Below, piece by piece: positions 43,901 through 52,355 of a DNA stretch of 64,000 bases. Position 1 is the first letter of the stretch, and the number at the start of each line of letters is the position of its first letter. The stretch is from Pseudoflavitalea sp. G-6-1-2 (GTDB taxonomy: Bacteria > Bacteroidota > Bacteroidia > Chitinophagales > Chitinophagaceae). Position numbers and translations under genes: made by a program. The stretch is taken from positions 744,001-808,000 of the forward strand of contig NZ_JABBGB010000002.1 in the NCBI RefSeq assembly GCF_012927185.1. Direction: 5' to 3'. The notes under the pieces were generated by a model. That model ran no database searches, was not told the DNA's origin, and worked only from the letters and a program-made list of their open reading frames with translations.

Positions 43901-44342
43901 GAAATACGACGATAACGTGCTCGAAGAAAATGTACCGTATGGCATGACCTCCAACAGAGGCAACTTCCATAACAGGGTAACCATGACCTTCCTGCTGGCA
44001 GCTTATCGTTCAGAAGATTTCGCACTCGCTGCAAAAGTGAACAAGAGCCTAAAGTCTGATCTCGAACAACAACTGAGCTACTACCGTTCACTCGGTACCG
44101 GCATGTCCAACGAACAGATGGCGATGGAAGCGATGAACATCATGAATGCCAAAGGCGGCAATCTTTCGGACAAACAGTTCGATTTTGCCAACGACATTCT
44201 CTCTTCTTTCCAGATGCTGAGTCAGATCGGCGAATGGGAGAAGCAGTTCAAGCCAGGTGGCAAAAAGAGCGGAGCGGCAGAACATGCAGCTGACAGCCTT
44301 GCGAAGCCGGAAGCAGCACCGATCGATACAACAAAACCATAA
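40953..44342 (+). CDS. GT117/DUF2723-family membrane protein (putative protein O-mannosyltransferase type)
   Basis: 1129 residues. The N-terminal DUF2723 domain begins [20 protein letters not shown], followed by [24 protein letters not shown], where the D-C-G-E-F motif and the HPPGAP loop are the family signature and the acidic residue is the probable catalytic base. About 12 membrane helices run to residue 660. [17 protein letters not shown] is another conserved element. The C-terminal third is soluble and periplasmic ([32 protein letters not shown]). The family is a GT-C glycosyltransferase group proposed to transfer sugars from lipid carriers to exported proteins. It is monocistronic with its own terminator. 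Confidence 0.88.
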   Translation: [1129 protein letters not shown]

Positions 44343-44372
44343 GCAGGCGAAGCCTCTTAACAATGGATAAAC

Positions 44373-44405
44373 AAAGCGCTCCCTCACCGGAGCGCTTTTC
44401 TTTTT
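44373..44405 (+). terminator. Rho-independent terminator of the GT117 gene
   Basis: AAAGCGCTCC (44373-44382) and GGAGCGCTTT (44389-44398) form a perfect 10-bp stem with a 6-base loop, followed by TCTTTTT. It starts 31 bases after the stop codon. Confidence 0.85.
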
Positions 44406-44554
44406 GGCACAAAACACAGAGCCTCAGCCATCCACCTTCCCGGCCTTCAAAAACAATTCAGCCTGTATTTTGTAATTAGATGTGGCCGGCCACAGTATTC
44501 CCGAAATATCCTTAAATTGAGGGTACTGTGATCGTTGCCACTTAAATAATTGTG

Positions 44555-45652
44555 ATGATAGGATTCAGGTTCAATAAATTCGATCCCAACCAGCAGGGCA
44601 AGAGCAGGTTCGACCAGTTGCTGGATGCATTTATGCAACTCCTCACCTACACCAATGGTGATGTGAGCGAGGCGTTGAGCTGGATGAATCAGCTCGACAA
44701 AGAATACGAACTCACGGATAAGGAATATGGCATGGGCGACTTCATCGAAGACCTGCGCGATAAAGGGTATATCCAGGAGAACAATGCCAGCGGAGAGATC
44801 TCCATAACGCCCAAAACAGAACAGGGCATCCGCAAACGTTCACTCGAAGAGATCTTCGGCAAACTCAAAAAAACAAAACAGGGCGATCACCATAGTTTCA
44901 AACCCGGACAGGGAGATGAACAAAATCCCGAAACGCGTCCGTTTCAGTTTGGCGATATGCTCGAACAGATCGATTTCACAGCCAGCATCCGCAATGCACA
45001 GATCAATCACGGCATCGAGCGGTTCAATATGCAGGAAGATGATCTCTCTATCCGCGAAACAGATTTCAAGGCACAGACATCCACCGTGCTGATGATAGAT
45101 ATTTCGCACTCCATGATATTGTATGGAGAAGACCGCATCACCCCTGCCAAAAAAGTGGCGATGGCCCTCAGCGAGCTGATCACCACCAAGTATCCGAAAG
45201 ACACCATCGATATAGTGGTATTCGGCAATGATGCATGGCCGGTGGAGATCAAAGATCTTCCCTACCTTCAGGTGGGACCTTATCACACCAATACGGTAGC
45301 CGGTCTCGAACTGGCGATGGACATATTGCGCCGGAGAAAAAATCCGAACAAGCAGATATTCATGATCACAGATGGAAAGCCCACCTGTCTCAAAACAGGC
45401 AAACGTTACTACAAAAACAGTTACGGGCTCGACAGAAAGATTACCAGCCGCTGCCTCAATCTGGCAGCACAATGCAAGAAGCTCAAGATACCGATCACCA
45501 CATTCATGATTGCTACAGACCCTTATCTGCAAAGGTTTGTACAGGAGTTCACTGAAACCAATAACGGAAAAGCATTCTTCGCTTCGCTCGACAGACTGGG
45601 TGCATTTATTTTCCGGGACTTCGAGAGCGGCAAAAGAAAAACAGTTTACTGA
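44555..45652 (+). CDS. VWA-domain protein paired with an AAA+ ATPase
   Basis: 365 residues. The open frame starts at GTG 44552 and the next codon is ATG 44555, which I take as the start. The N-terminal half (about 1-165) is a helical region with many charged residues. The C-terminal half is a von Willebrand A domain with a MIDAS motif DISHSM (DxSxS), and the metal-site acidic/Thr residues are supplied further on (HTNTVAGLE, FMITDGKPT). Proteins of this type work with the MoxR/magnesium-chelatase-like ATPase encoded 73 bases downstream, as chaperone or metal-insertion pairs. The client is unknown. Confidence 0.85.
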   Translation: MIGFRFNKFDPNQQGKSRFDQLLDAFMQLLTYTNGDVSEALSWMNQLDKEYELTDKEYGMGDFIEDLRDKGYIQENNASGEISITPKTEQGIRKRSLEEIFGKLKKTKQGDHHSFKPGQGDEQNPETRPFQFGDMLEQIDFTASIRNAQINHGIERFNMQEDDLSIRETDFKAQTSTVLMIDISHSMILYGEDRITPAKKVAMALSELITTKYPKDTIDIVVFGNDAWPVEIKDLPYLQVGPYHTNTVAGLELAMDILRRRKNPNKQIFMITDGKPTCLKTGKRYYKNSYGLDRKITSRCLNLAAQCKKLKIPITTFMIATDPYLQRFVQEFTETNNGKAFFASLDRLGAFIFRDFESGKRKTVY

Positions 45653-45725
45653 TCGGCCATCAACGCATAGAATTATTCCAACAAATTAAAACCGGAAGGC
45701 TATCCATCTTCCCCTCACAGCGGTA

Positions 45726-47252
45726 ATGAAACACAACAATATCACAACACTCAAACAACTGAAAGCCAGCGGCTATAAATCGCGTTCCGTAAAAGACGAG
45801 ATACGAGCCAACCTCCTTGGCAAACTGAAAAAGCAGGAACAGACCTTCAATGGCATTCTCGGCTATGAAGACACTGTTGTTCCTGATGTAGAGCGGGCGC
45901 TGCTTTCGAGGCATAACATTCTCTTCCTCGGATTGCGCGGACAGGCAAAGACACGTATGGCGAGGCAGATGACCGAGTTGCTGGACGAATATATTCCCGT
46001 GATCGCAGGCAGTGAGATCAACGATGATCCGCTCAACCCCATCAGCAAATATTCCATCGATCTGATTGCTGCGCATGGCGACGATACGCCCATTCAATGG
46101 CTGCACCGCAGTCAGCGTTACGGCGAAAAACTCGCCACACCAGACGTGAGCGTAGCGGATCTGATCGGCGATATCGATCCCATCAAAGCAGCCAATCTGC
46201 GACTGAATTTCTCGGACGAACAGGTGATCCACTACGGCATCATCCCGCGCAGCAACCGCGGCATTTTCGTGATCAACGAGGTACCCGATCTGCAGGCCCG
46301 CATTCAGGTGGCGCTGTTCAACATACTCGAAGAAGGCGATATCCAGATCCGCGGTTTCAAACTCCGCATGCCGCTGGACATTCTGTTCGTATTCACTGCT
46401 AACCCGGAAGACTATACGAACCGGGGCGCCATTGTTACGCCACTCAAGGATCGTATCGAAAGCCAGATACTCACGCACTATCCGAAGAATATCGATACAG
46501 CGCTGGCCATCACGGAGCAGGAAGCAGACATCCTCCCCGACCAGTCGAACCTTGTTGAGATCAGCGATCTGCTGAAACGGCTGGTAGAGCAGATTGCCTT
46601 CGAGGCGCGCGGCAGCGAACTGGTAGACAAAAAGAGCGGTGTATCGGCACGTCTCAGCATTTCCGCGCTGGAGAATGCCATCAGTGCAGCCGAGCGACGT
46701 GCCGTGCTCAATAAAGAAAAACAAACACAGGTGTGGGTGTCCGATATGGTGGGTGTGATACCGAGCATCACCGGAAAGATAGAACTGGTATACGAAGGCG
46801 AGCAGGAAGGTCCGTATCAGGTGGCTATGAACCTGCTGGAACGCGCTATCCGCAGCCAGTTCATCAATTACTTCCCTAATCCTGAAACACTGAAGAAAAA
46901 GCGTACACAGGCGCAGCAGGAAGAGAATCCATACCGCAGCATTCAATCGTGGTTCGATAAAGGCAATACCCTCGATCTGCTGCTGAATGTGAAAGACGAT
47001 CAAAAGATACAGCAACTCTACAAGGTAGATGGCCTGCATGCACTGGTGAAAAAATTCTTCAAGAATGCCAATGAACGCGAAGCGGCATTGCTGATGGAAT
47101 TTGTACTGCACGGATTATCGGCTTTCTCGATGATCAGCAAGAAGATTGTGGAGAATAAGATCGAGTTCAAAGACCTGATGGGAAGCATGCTGAATCTCGG
47201 CAACACTACTTCTTTTTCGGATGAAGAGTTCGACAGCGAAGATTTCAATTAA
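45726..47252 (+). CDS. Magnesium-chelatase/MoxR-like AAA+ ATPase
   Basis: 508 residues. Walker A is present as FLGLRGQAKTRM: the usual GxxGxGKT reads GLRGQAKT, with Ala replacing the third Gly. Walker B is IFVINEVPDL with an NE in place of DE. Sensor I lies in LDILFVFTANPEDYTNRG and an arginine finger is likely in LKDRIESQI. These variations are consistent along the protein, so it is probably active. The C-terminal 150 residues include a lid domain and an acidic tail (SDEEFDSEDF). It forms a two-gene unit with the VWA protein and is followed by a strong terminator. Confidence 0.87.
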   Translation: MKHNNITTLKQLKASGYKSRSVKDEIRANLLGKLKKQEQTFNGILGYEDTVVPDVERALLSRHNILFLGLRGQAKTRMARQMTELLDEYIPVIAGSEINDDPLNPISKYSIDLIAAHGDDTPIQWLHRSQRYGEKLATPDVSVADLIGDIDPIKAANLRLNFSDEQVIHYGIIPRSNRGIFVINEVPDLQARIQVALFNILEEGDIQIRGFKLRMPLDILFVFTANPEDYTNRGAIVTPLKDRIESQILTHYPKNIDTALAITEQEADILPDQSNLVEISDLLKRLVEQIAFEARGSELVDKKSGVSARLSISALENAISAAERRAVLNKEKQTQVWVSDMVGVIPSITGKIELVYEGEQEGPYQVAMNLLERAIRSQFINYFPNPETLKKKRTQAQQEENPYRSIQSWFDKGNTLDLLLNVKDDQKIQQLYKVDGLHALVKKFFKNANEREAALLMEFVLHGLSAFSMISKKIVENKIEFKDLMGSMLNLGNTTSFSDEEFDSEDFN

Positions 47253-47271
47253 GTACTGTCAGTAACATAAC

Positions 47272-47307
47272 AAAAGGCGATCCGCATATTTTGCAGGATC
47301 GCCTTTT
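47272..47307. terminator. Bidirectional terminator between the AAA+ ATPase and murB genes
   Basis: AAAAGGCGATCC (47272-47283) and GGATCGCCTTTT (47296-47307) form a perfect 12-bp stem with a 12-base loop. A-tract and T-tract flank it on both sides, so it works in both directions for the convergent genes ending at 47252 and 47325. Confidence 0.88.
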
Positions 47308-47324
47308 GCATTGATATCTTTCAA

Positions 47325-48335
47325 TCAGATGATGTTCACTTCGCGTTCGAGTTCCACACCGAATTTATTTTGCACACTGTCTACGATCTCTGTACTCAGC
47401 TCGTAGATCTCGGCGCCGGTGGCATTACCATAATTCACTAAAACCAGCGCCTGCTTTGCATGACAGCCGGCATCGCCTCTGCGGAATCCTTTCCATCCGC
47501 ATTGTTCGATGAGCCATCCGGCAGCGAGCTTCACAGATCCGTCGGGATTATTGTATCCGACAATACCTTCAAAATTTTGCTTCAGCTGTTGAAACTGAGC
47601 AGCAGGTATGGAAGGATTTTTGAAGAAACTCCCCGCATTGCCGATCACAGCAGGATCGGGCAGTTTGCTTCGGCGGATATTGATCACAGCTTGCGATACT
47701 GCCGCAATGCTCAATTCCTTTACGCCCATTTTCTCCAACTCCTGTTCGATGGCGCCATAGCTGGTATTGAATTTCGGTTGTTTCCTCAGCCGGAATACCA
47801 CATTCAGTATCACGTACTGATCTTTCAGCTGACGCTTGAACACGCTTTCGCGGTATCCGAAACCACAATCGTTATTGGAAAATGTGCGGGTTGTTTTTTC
47901 GTTCCAGTGCCAGGCTTCGAGTTCTTCAAATACATCTTTTACTTCCACGCCGTAGGCGCCGATATTCTGCATGGGGCTTGCTCCTACATTGCCCGGAATG
48001 AGGCTGAGATTCTCCACGCCGGCCCATCCTCTGCTGATGGCAGTCTGCACAAACCCGTGCCAGTTCTCCCCTGCTCCCACTTTTACGTAGTAGTATTCGT
48101 CGGTTTCGTCGATTAATTCAATGCCGGTCAATTCATTTTTCAACACCCATCCGTTGAAGTCGCGGGTAAGCAGCATATTGCTTCCTCCTCCTAACACAAG
48201 TCTGGGGCTGCTTTCAGACAAAGCCGTCAATTCCTGCAGTTCGTCCACTGTTCCAAATGTGGAAAACTGCCTTGCCTGGGCGTCAATGCCCATAGTGTTG
48301 TATTGCCTGAGTGAAATATTTTGCTGAATTTGCAT
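47325..48335 (-). CDS. murB: UDP-N-acetylenolpyruvoylglucosamine reductase
   Basis: 336 residues from ATG 48335 (MQIQQNISLRQYNTMGID). The longer frame to 48401 would overlap the divergent gene and lacks similarity. The FAD-binding region is seen as RLVLGGGSNMLLT, VENLSLIPGNVGASPMQNIGAYG, CGFGYRESVFK (the Tyr and Arg of the active site) and GNAGSFFKNP (catalytic Ser). The length and YRESVFK loop fit type I (E. coli-like) MurB. It makes UDP-MurNAc with NADPH in cytoplasmic peptidoglycan synthesis. Its start lies 31 bases from the start of the divergent NAD(P)-binding protein gene. Confidence 0.95.
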   Translation of the reverse strand: MQIQQNISLRQYNTMGIDAQARQFSTFGTVDELQELTALSESSPRLVLGGGSNMLLTRDFNGWVLKNELTGIELIDETDEYYYVKVGAGENWHGFVQTAISRGWAGVENLSLIPGNVGASPMQNIGAYGVEVKDVFEELEAWHWNEKTTRTFSNNDCGFGYRESVFKRQLKDQYVILNVVFRLRKQPKFNTSYGAIEQELEKMGVKELSIAAVSQAVINIRRSKLPDPAVIGNAGSFFKNPSIPAAQFQQLKQNFEGIVGYNNPDGSVKLAAGWLIEQCGWKGFRRGDAGCHAKQALVLVNYGNATGAEIYELSTEIVDSVQNKFGVELEREVNII

Positions 48336-48366
48336 AAAGCTGTGTTGGTAGCAAAATAACGAAATT

Positions 48367-49023
48367 ATGCAAAGACAAACAGCAGTGGTTCTCGGCGCCA
48401 CCGGAATGGTCGGCGGAATTTTATTGCAGCAGCTCCTTCAGAACGATCAGTTCAGCACTGTAAGAATACTGGTGCGGCATCCTCTGCACTTTCAACATCC
48501 CAAACTGGAAATAAAACAGGTGAACTTCAACGACGCCGAAAGCTTTGAAGACACCCTCGGCGATGGCGATGTACTATTCTGCTGTGTAGGTACCACTCAG
48601 AAACGCGTGAATAACGATAAGACAGCCTACCGTAAAGTAGATTACGATATTCCTGTTACAGCTGCGCAGCTTGCTGCCAAACATCATTTCAGTAAGTACC
48701 TGCTTATTTCTGCAGTTGGCGCCAGTCCTAATTCAGGCAATTTCTATCTGCAACTGAAAGGATCTGTGGAAGAAGATATCAGCACACTTCCTTTCGACAG
48801 TATTCATATTTTCAGACCATCCCTGCTGCTCGGCCATCGCAATGAAAAACGCAGTGCGGAAAAACTGATGCAAGCTGTACTGCCTGCTCTTAGCTGGATG
48901 ATGATTGGTCCTATGCGCAAGTACCGCCCGATCGAAGCCGGCAAAGTGGCGGAAGCCATGGTGAATGCAGCACTCTCCGACAGCAAAGGGCTGCAGGTGT
49001 ATGAGTATGATAAAATGAAATGA
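48367..49023 (+). CDS. NAD(P)H-binding Rossmann protein (atypical SDR, HTATIP2/CC3-like)
   Basis: 218 residues. The N-terminal VVLGATGMVGGILLQQLL is an atypical SDR nucleotide-binding motif (GATGxxG). FCCVGTTQKRV and YLLISAVGASPNSGNFYLQLKGSVEE follow. The latter has the K of the YxxxK-like site (YLQLK) and a closing IFRPSLLLG. This layout is that of the HTATIP2/TIP30-like group of extended oxidoreductases. The substrate is unknown. It shares a short divergent promoter region with murB. Confidence 0.85.
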   Translation: MQRQTAVVLGATGMVGGILLQQLLQNDQFSTVRILVRHPLHFQHPKLEIKQVNFNDAESFEDTLGDGDVLFCCVGTTQKRVNNDKTAYRKVDYDIPVTAAQLAAKHHFSKYLLISAVGASPNSGNFYLQLKGSVEEDISTLPFDSIHIFRPSLLLGHRNEKRSAEKLMQAVLPALSWMMIGPMRKYRPIEAGKVAEAMVNAALSDSKGLQVYEYDKMK

Positions 49024-49039
49024 TTGGAGAAAAAGATTC

Positions 49040-51490
49040 TTACTGCGTATCCACATCAGGAATAATCACCACCGACCGGAAACGCTTATCATTATGCAGC
49101 ACCGCAATCTGATCCTGTATCTGCTGCTTGCATCGCGAAATGAGTGCCGTATCCTTCGGCAATTTGAACATCAGCTCCATCAGATATTGATTGCGCACAC
49201 GGTTCACCACAGGCTCTGCCGGACCAACCATATACTGTCCGAACTGCGGTTTCAGATATTCTGCCAGCTGCTTCGCTGCGCCATTCACCAGATCCTTCGA
49301 CTTGTTCCTGAACGTAAGCAGTATGATCCGCGAGAATGGCGGGTACATAAATTGCCGCCTCGCTTCTATCTCCGTTTTGAAGAATGCCGGATAATTGTGT
49401 TGCTGCACGTAATGCAGCACAGGATGCGCCATCTGCGATACCTGGATCATCACATGGCCTTCGCCATCCTTCCTTCCTGCACGCCCGCTCACCTGTTCCA
49501 TCAATTGAAAGGCCCGTTCATTCACACGGAAATCGGCGAAGCTGAGCAGACTGTCAGCATCGAGCACACCCACGAGATTCACGTTCTCGAAGTCGAGCCC
49601 CTTCACCACCATCTGCGTTCCTACGAGCACCTGAATGCGCTGCTGTTCGAATTGCTGAATGAGGTTGTCGTGTGCAGTTTTTCCGCGAACGCTGTCGATA
49701 TCCATCCGCGCCACTTTCACGCCGGGCAATTGCTCTTCGAGATGTTCTTCGATACGCTCGGTACCGAAATTCTGCTGAAGAAAATGGTGATTGCCGCAAG
49801 CCTGACAAGTGTACACCAACGGATACACTGTTCCGCAGTAATGGCAATGCAGTTTATTGGTGTTCTTGTGGAAGTTGAGACTAACATCACAGAACTTGCA
49901 TTGCGGTATCCAGCCGCAGGTCTGGCAGACCTGATACGGCGAATAGCCGCGTCTGTTCTGGAATAAGATCACCTGCTTGCCTGCTTCGAGCGATCGCTGG
50001 ATCGCTGTTTTGAGATCAGGTGTGAGGATCACTTTTTCCTTATTGGTCTTCGGAGTTTTCTTGATGTCTATCAGTTCGATGGTAGGCATCTTCACACCAC
50101 CGAATCTTTCGCTGAGTTCTACGAATCCGTATTTCTGTTGCTGCGCGTTGTAATAGCTTTCAACAGAAGGCGTGGCACTGCCGAGCAGCACGCGCGCTTT
50201 GAATAACGATGCGTAATATATCGCTGCGTCGCGCGCATTGTAGCGCGGTGCGGGTTCGTGTTGTTTGTAACTGGGATCGTGTTCTTCATCCACCACCACC
50301 AATCCGAGATCGGAAAATGGAAGGAATAAGGATGATCTTGCACCGAGCACTACTTTCAGTTCTCCGTTCTTCACTTTATTCCATATCTCGATGCGTTCGT
50401 TCTGATTGAATTTGCTGTGATAAATGCCGATGTATCCGCCGAAATGCTTTTGCAGCCTGCGGATGATCTGGCTGGTGAGTGCGATCTCCGGAAGCAGGTA
50501 CAACACTTGTTGCCCCTGCCGGATCACTTTTTCGATCAACTTCACGTACACCTGCGTTTTGCCGCTGGCGGTTACTCCATGCAATAAGGTGACTGCTTTC
50601 TGATCGAAGGATTCCACTACTTTTTCGTAGGCTTCCTGCTGTGCAGCTGTGAGCGTAAAATCGATGGTGATATTTTGCGGCAGATAGAGTAACCGATCTA
50701 TGTTTCGTTTCTCCAGCCAGAGAATGTTCTTATCCACCAAACCTTTCAGCTGCGAATCGGAGGCGCCGCTTTTTTTCAGCAGTTCCGATTTGGTTACTTC
50801 TCCTACCGTCTTTTGCAGGTGGAGATAACTGAGCAGCAGCTCCATCTGCTTTTCGGCGCGCTGCAGTTTTTTGTCTTCGTTGAGCAGCTGCGCCAACGCC
50901 TCTTCATCATCGTAGGCAACGTTGAGCTGAACAAAAGTTTCTTTCTTGGGCGAATAAGTTTCTTTCAGCGCTTCCCAAACCATGCAGACCTTCTTTTCGA
51001 TGAGTCTCTTGATAACGGGATAAACGTGCGATGAATCGAGTATCTGCTGTACCTCCGGTACTTTGAGTTCTTTTCTGATGAGCAATGCTTCGGCAACAAG
51101 GTATTCGTCGTGATCGAGTGCGGAGAAATCCTCTCCGTATTCTTCGCTGAACACGATGGTGGTTTCGCTGCTGAGTTTGAAATGCGAAGGCAATGCAGCC
51201 GCCATCACTTCACCTTCGGAGCACATATAGTATTGTGCAATCCAGTTCCAGAGTGAGAGCTGATGATCGAAGATGATGGGCTCCACATCGAGCACGTTCA
51301 GTATTTCTTTCGGCTCGAATGCCTGCGGCATTATATCGTGGATGGCACGGATAACACCTGCGTACTTTTTGTTCTTGCCCAGCACCACTTCTACACGAAC
51401 ACCCGGACGCACCTGATCTCTGAACCGTTCGGGTACACTCCAGGTATAATTCCTGGGCAGGGCCAATGGTATGATTACTTCTGCAAACAA
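49040..51490 (-). CDS. priA: Primosomal replication-restart helicase PriA
   Basis: 816 residues. The N-terminal DNA-binding domain opens FAEVIIPLALPRNYTW. The helicase core has Walker A LLHGVTASGKTQVY, the DEEH box VVVDEEHDPSYKQ, and later motifs LVGTQMVVKGLDF and QVSGRAGR. Between them sit eight zinc-binding cysteines (CQTCGWIPQCKFC...CHYCGTVYPLVYTCQACG). No ATG precedes the conserved start, so translation must begin at TTG 51490. An exact -7 element lies only six bases upstream. PriA reloads the replicative helicase at stalled forks. Confidence 0.95.
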   Translation of the reverse strand: MFAEVIIPLALPRNYTWSVPERFRDQVRPGVRVEVVLGKNKKYAGVIRAIHDIMPQAFEPKEILNVLDVEPIIFDHQLSLWNWIAQYYMCSEGEVMAAALPSHFKLSSETTIVFSEEYGEDFSALDHDEYLVAEALLIRKELKVPEVQQILDSSHVYPVIKRLIEKKVCMVWEALKETYSPKKETFVQLNVAYDDEEALAQLLNEDKKLQRAEKQMELLLSYLHLQKTVGEVTKSELLKKSGASDSQLKGLVDKNILWLEKRNIDRLLYLPQNITIDFTLTAAQQEAYEKVVESFDQKAVTLLHGVTASGKTQVYVKLIEKVIRQGQQVLYLLPEIALTSQIIRRLQKHFGGYIGIYHSKFNQNERIEIWNKVKNGELKVVLGARSSLFLPFSDLGLVVVDEEHDPSYKQHEPAPRYNARDAAIYYASLFKARVLLGSATPSVESYYNAQQQKYGFVELSERFGGVKMPTIELIDIKKTPKTNKEKVILTPDLKTAIQRSLEAGKQVILFQNRRGYSPYQVCQTCGWIPQCKFCDVSLNFHKNTNKLHCHYCGTVYPLVYTCQACGNHHFLQQNFGTERIEEHLEEQLPGVKVARMDIDSVRGKTAHDNLIQQFEQQRIQVLVGTQMVVKGLDFENVNLVGVLDADSLLSFADFRVNERAFQLMEQVSGRAGRKDGEGHVMIQVSQMAHPVLHYVQQHNYPAFFKTEIEARRQFMYPPFSRIILLTFRNKSKDLVNGAAKQLAEYLKPQFGQYMVGPAEPVVNRVRNQYLMELMFKLPKDTALISRCKQQIQDQIAVLHNDKRFRSVVIIPDVDTQ

Positions 51491-51495
51491 GAGAT

Positions 51496-51503
51496 CAAAT
51501 GTA
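51496..51503 (-). promoter_or_regulatory. -7 promoter element immediately before priA
   Basis: TACATTTG on the minus strand fits TAnnTTTG exactly and ends 6 bases before the TTG start at 51490. The predicted transcript begins almost at the start codon, implying a leaderless or near-leaderless mRNA. Confidence 0.4.
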
Positions 51504-51521
51504 AGTCAGATCATCGGGTTT

Positions 51522-52280
51522 TCAACTGATCCAGTCCGCCTTGTATTTCCGGAGGGCATCTTCCATGAGATTGAATACGCGCTCTTTGAGTATGGACACA
51601 TCTTTCGACGTTAACCCTTCTACCGGAACGGGTGGGAGAAATATGCTGCGCGAACGGCCGGGATTGAGCGATACAATGCTTTTGTAGTGCTGTCTCGCAT
51701 AAGTATCCAGAAAAAGCACAGGTTTGATGGGCGTTTGCGTTTCGATGGCAATTTTGAATGCACCGTCGTAGAAACTGCGCAACGGCTGATGTGTTTCATT
51801 GAAAGTGCCTTCGGGGAATATGAAGATGGATATGCCTTTGTGAATGGCAGACTTGAGTATGCGTACACTCTTTGCCCTGTTCTCCGCACTGCTGCGATCT
51901 ACTGTTACTGCTGCATTGCGGTAGATGAATCCGAATACAGGCACTTTGCTCATTTCGGCTTTGGCCAGAATGCGCACCGGTTGCCGAACCGTTTTCACAA
52001 TAACAGGAATATCGAGATAGGAAATATGATTGGCAACGAAGATGAACTGCTGCTTTTTATCATGCGGAACTTCAAAGATATTCTTATGCCGGATGCCGAT
52101 CAGAAAGAACCATACATCGGCCCAGAAGGCGCATGCGCGATAAATAAAATTACCTCCTTTTATCTTTCCGAAGAAGGATGCTACGATCACAACCGGAAAA
52201 ACCAGCAACATCAGCAACACGAATGTGATGCATGCATAGAGGAAGTAGAGGCCTTTAATGGGTAATAACAAATACTTCAT
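51522..52280 (-). CDS. 1-acyl-sn-glycerol-3-phosphate acyltransferase (PlsC family)
   Basis: 252 residues. Two N-terminal hydrophobic segments (about 1-45) anchor it in the inner membrane. Acyltransferase block I is NHISYLDIP (HxxxxD, written H-I-S-Y-L-D), block II is AAVTVDRSS and block III FPEGTFNE. The family transfers an acyl chain to lysophosphatidate in phospholipid synthesis. Some members acylate ornithine or glycine lipids in Bacteroidota. The gene lies 31 bases upstream of priA in the same direction and they may be co-transcribed, although priA appears to have its own promoter. Confidence 0.9.
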   Translation of the reverse strand: MKYLLLPIKGLYFLYACITFVLLMLLVFPVVIVASFFGKIKGGNFIYRACAFWADVWFFLIGIRHKNIFEVPHDKKQQFIFVANHISYLDIPVIVKTVRQPVRILAKAEMSKVPVFGFIYRNAAVTVDRSSAENRAKSVRILKSAIHKGISIFIFPEGTFNETHQPLRSFYDGAFKIAIETQTPIKPVLFLDTYARQHYKSIVSLNPGRSRSIFLPPVPVEGLTSKDVSILKERVFNLMEDALRKYKADWIS

Positions 52281-52355
52281 CAGGGTAGAAAGCGTAAATA
52301 TAATATTCGTGTACCAGAATGCGTAACCGCTTCGGGCCTTTACCCTTGTTTTAAC

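Noticed and set aside
45660-47111. 483-codon open frame on the minus strand opposite the AAA+ ATPase
   Set aside because: It is antisense to a gene with clear Walker and sensor motifs, has no recognisable domain, and is rich in residues produced by reading a real codon pattern backwards.
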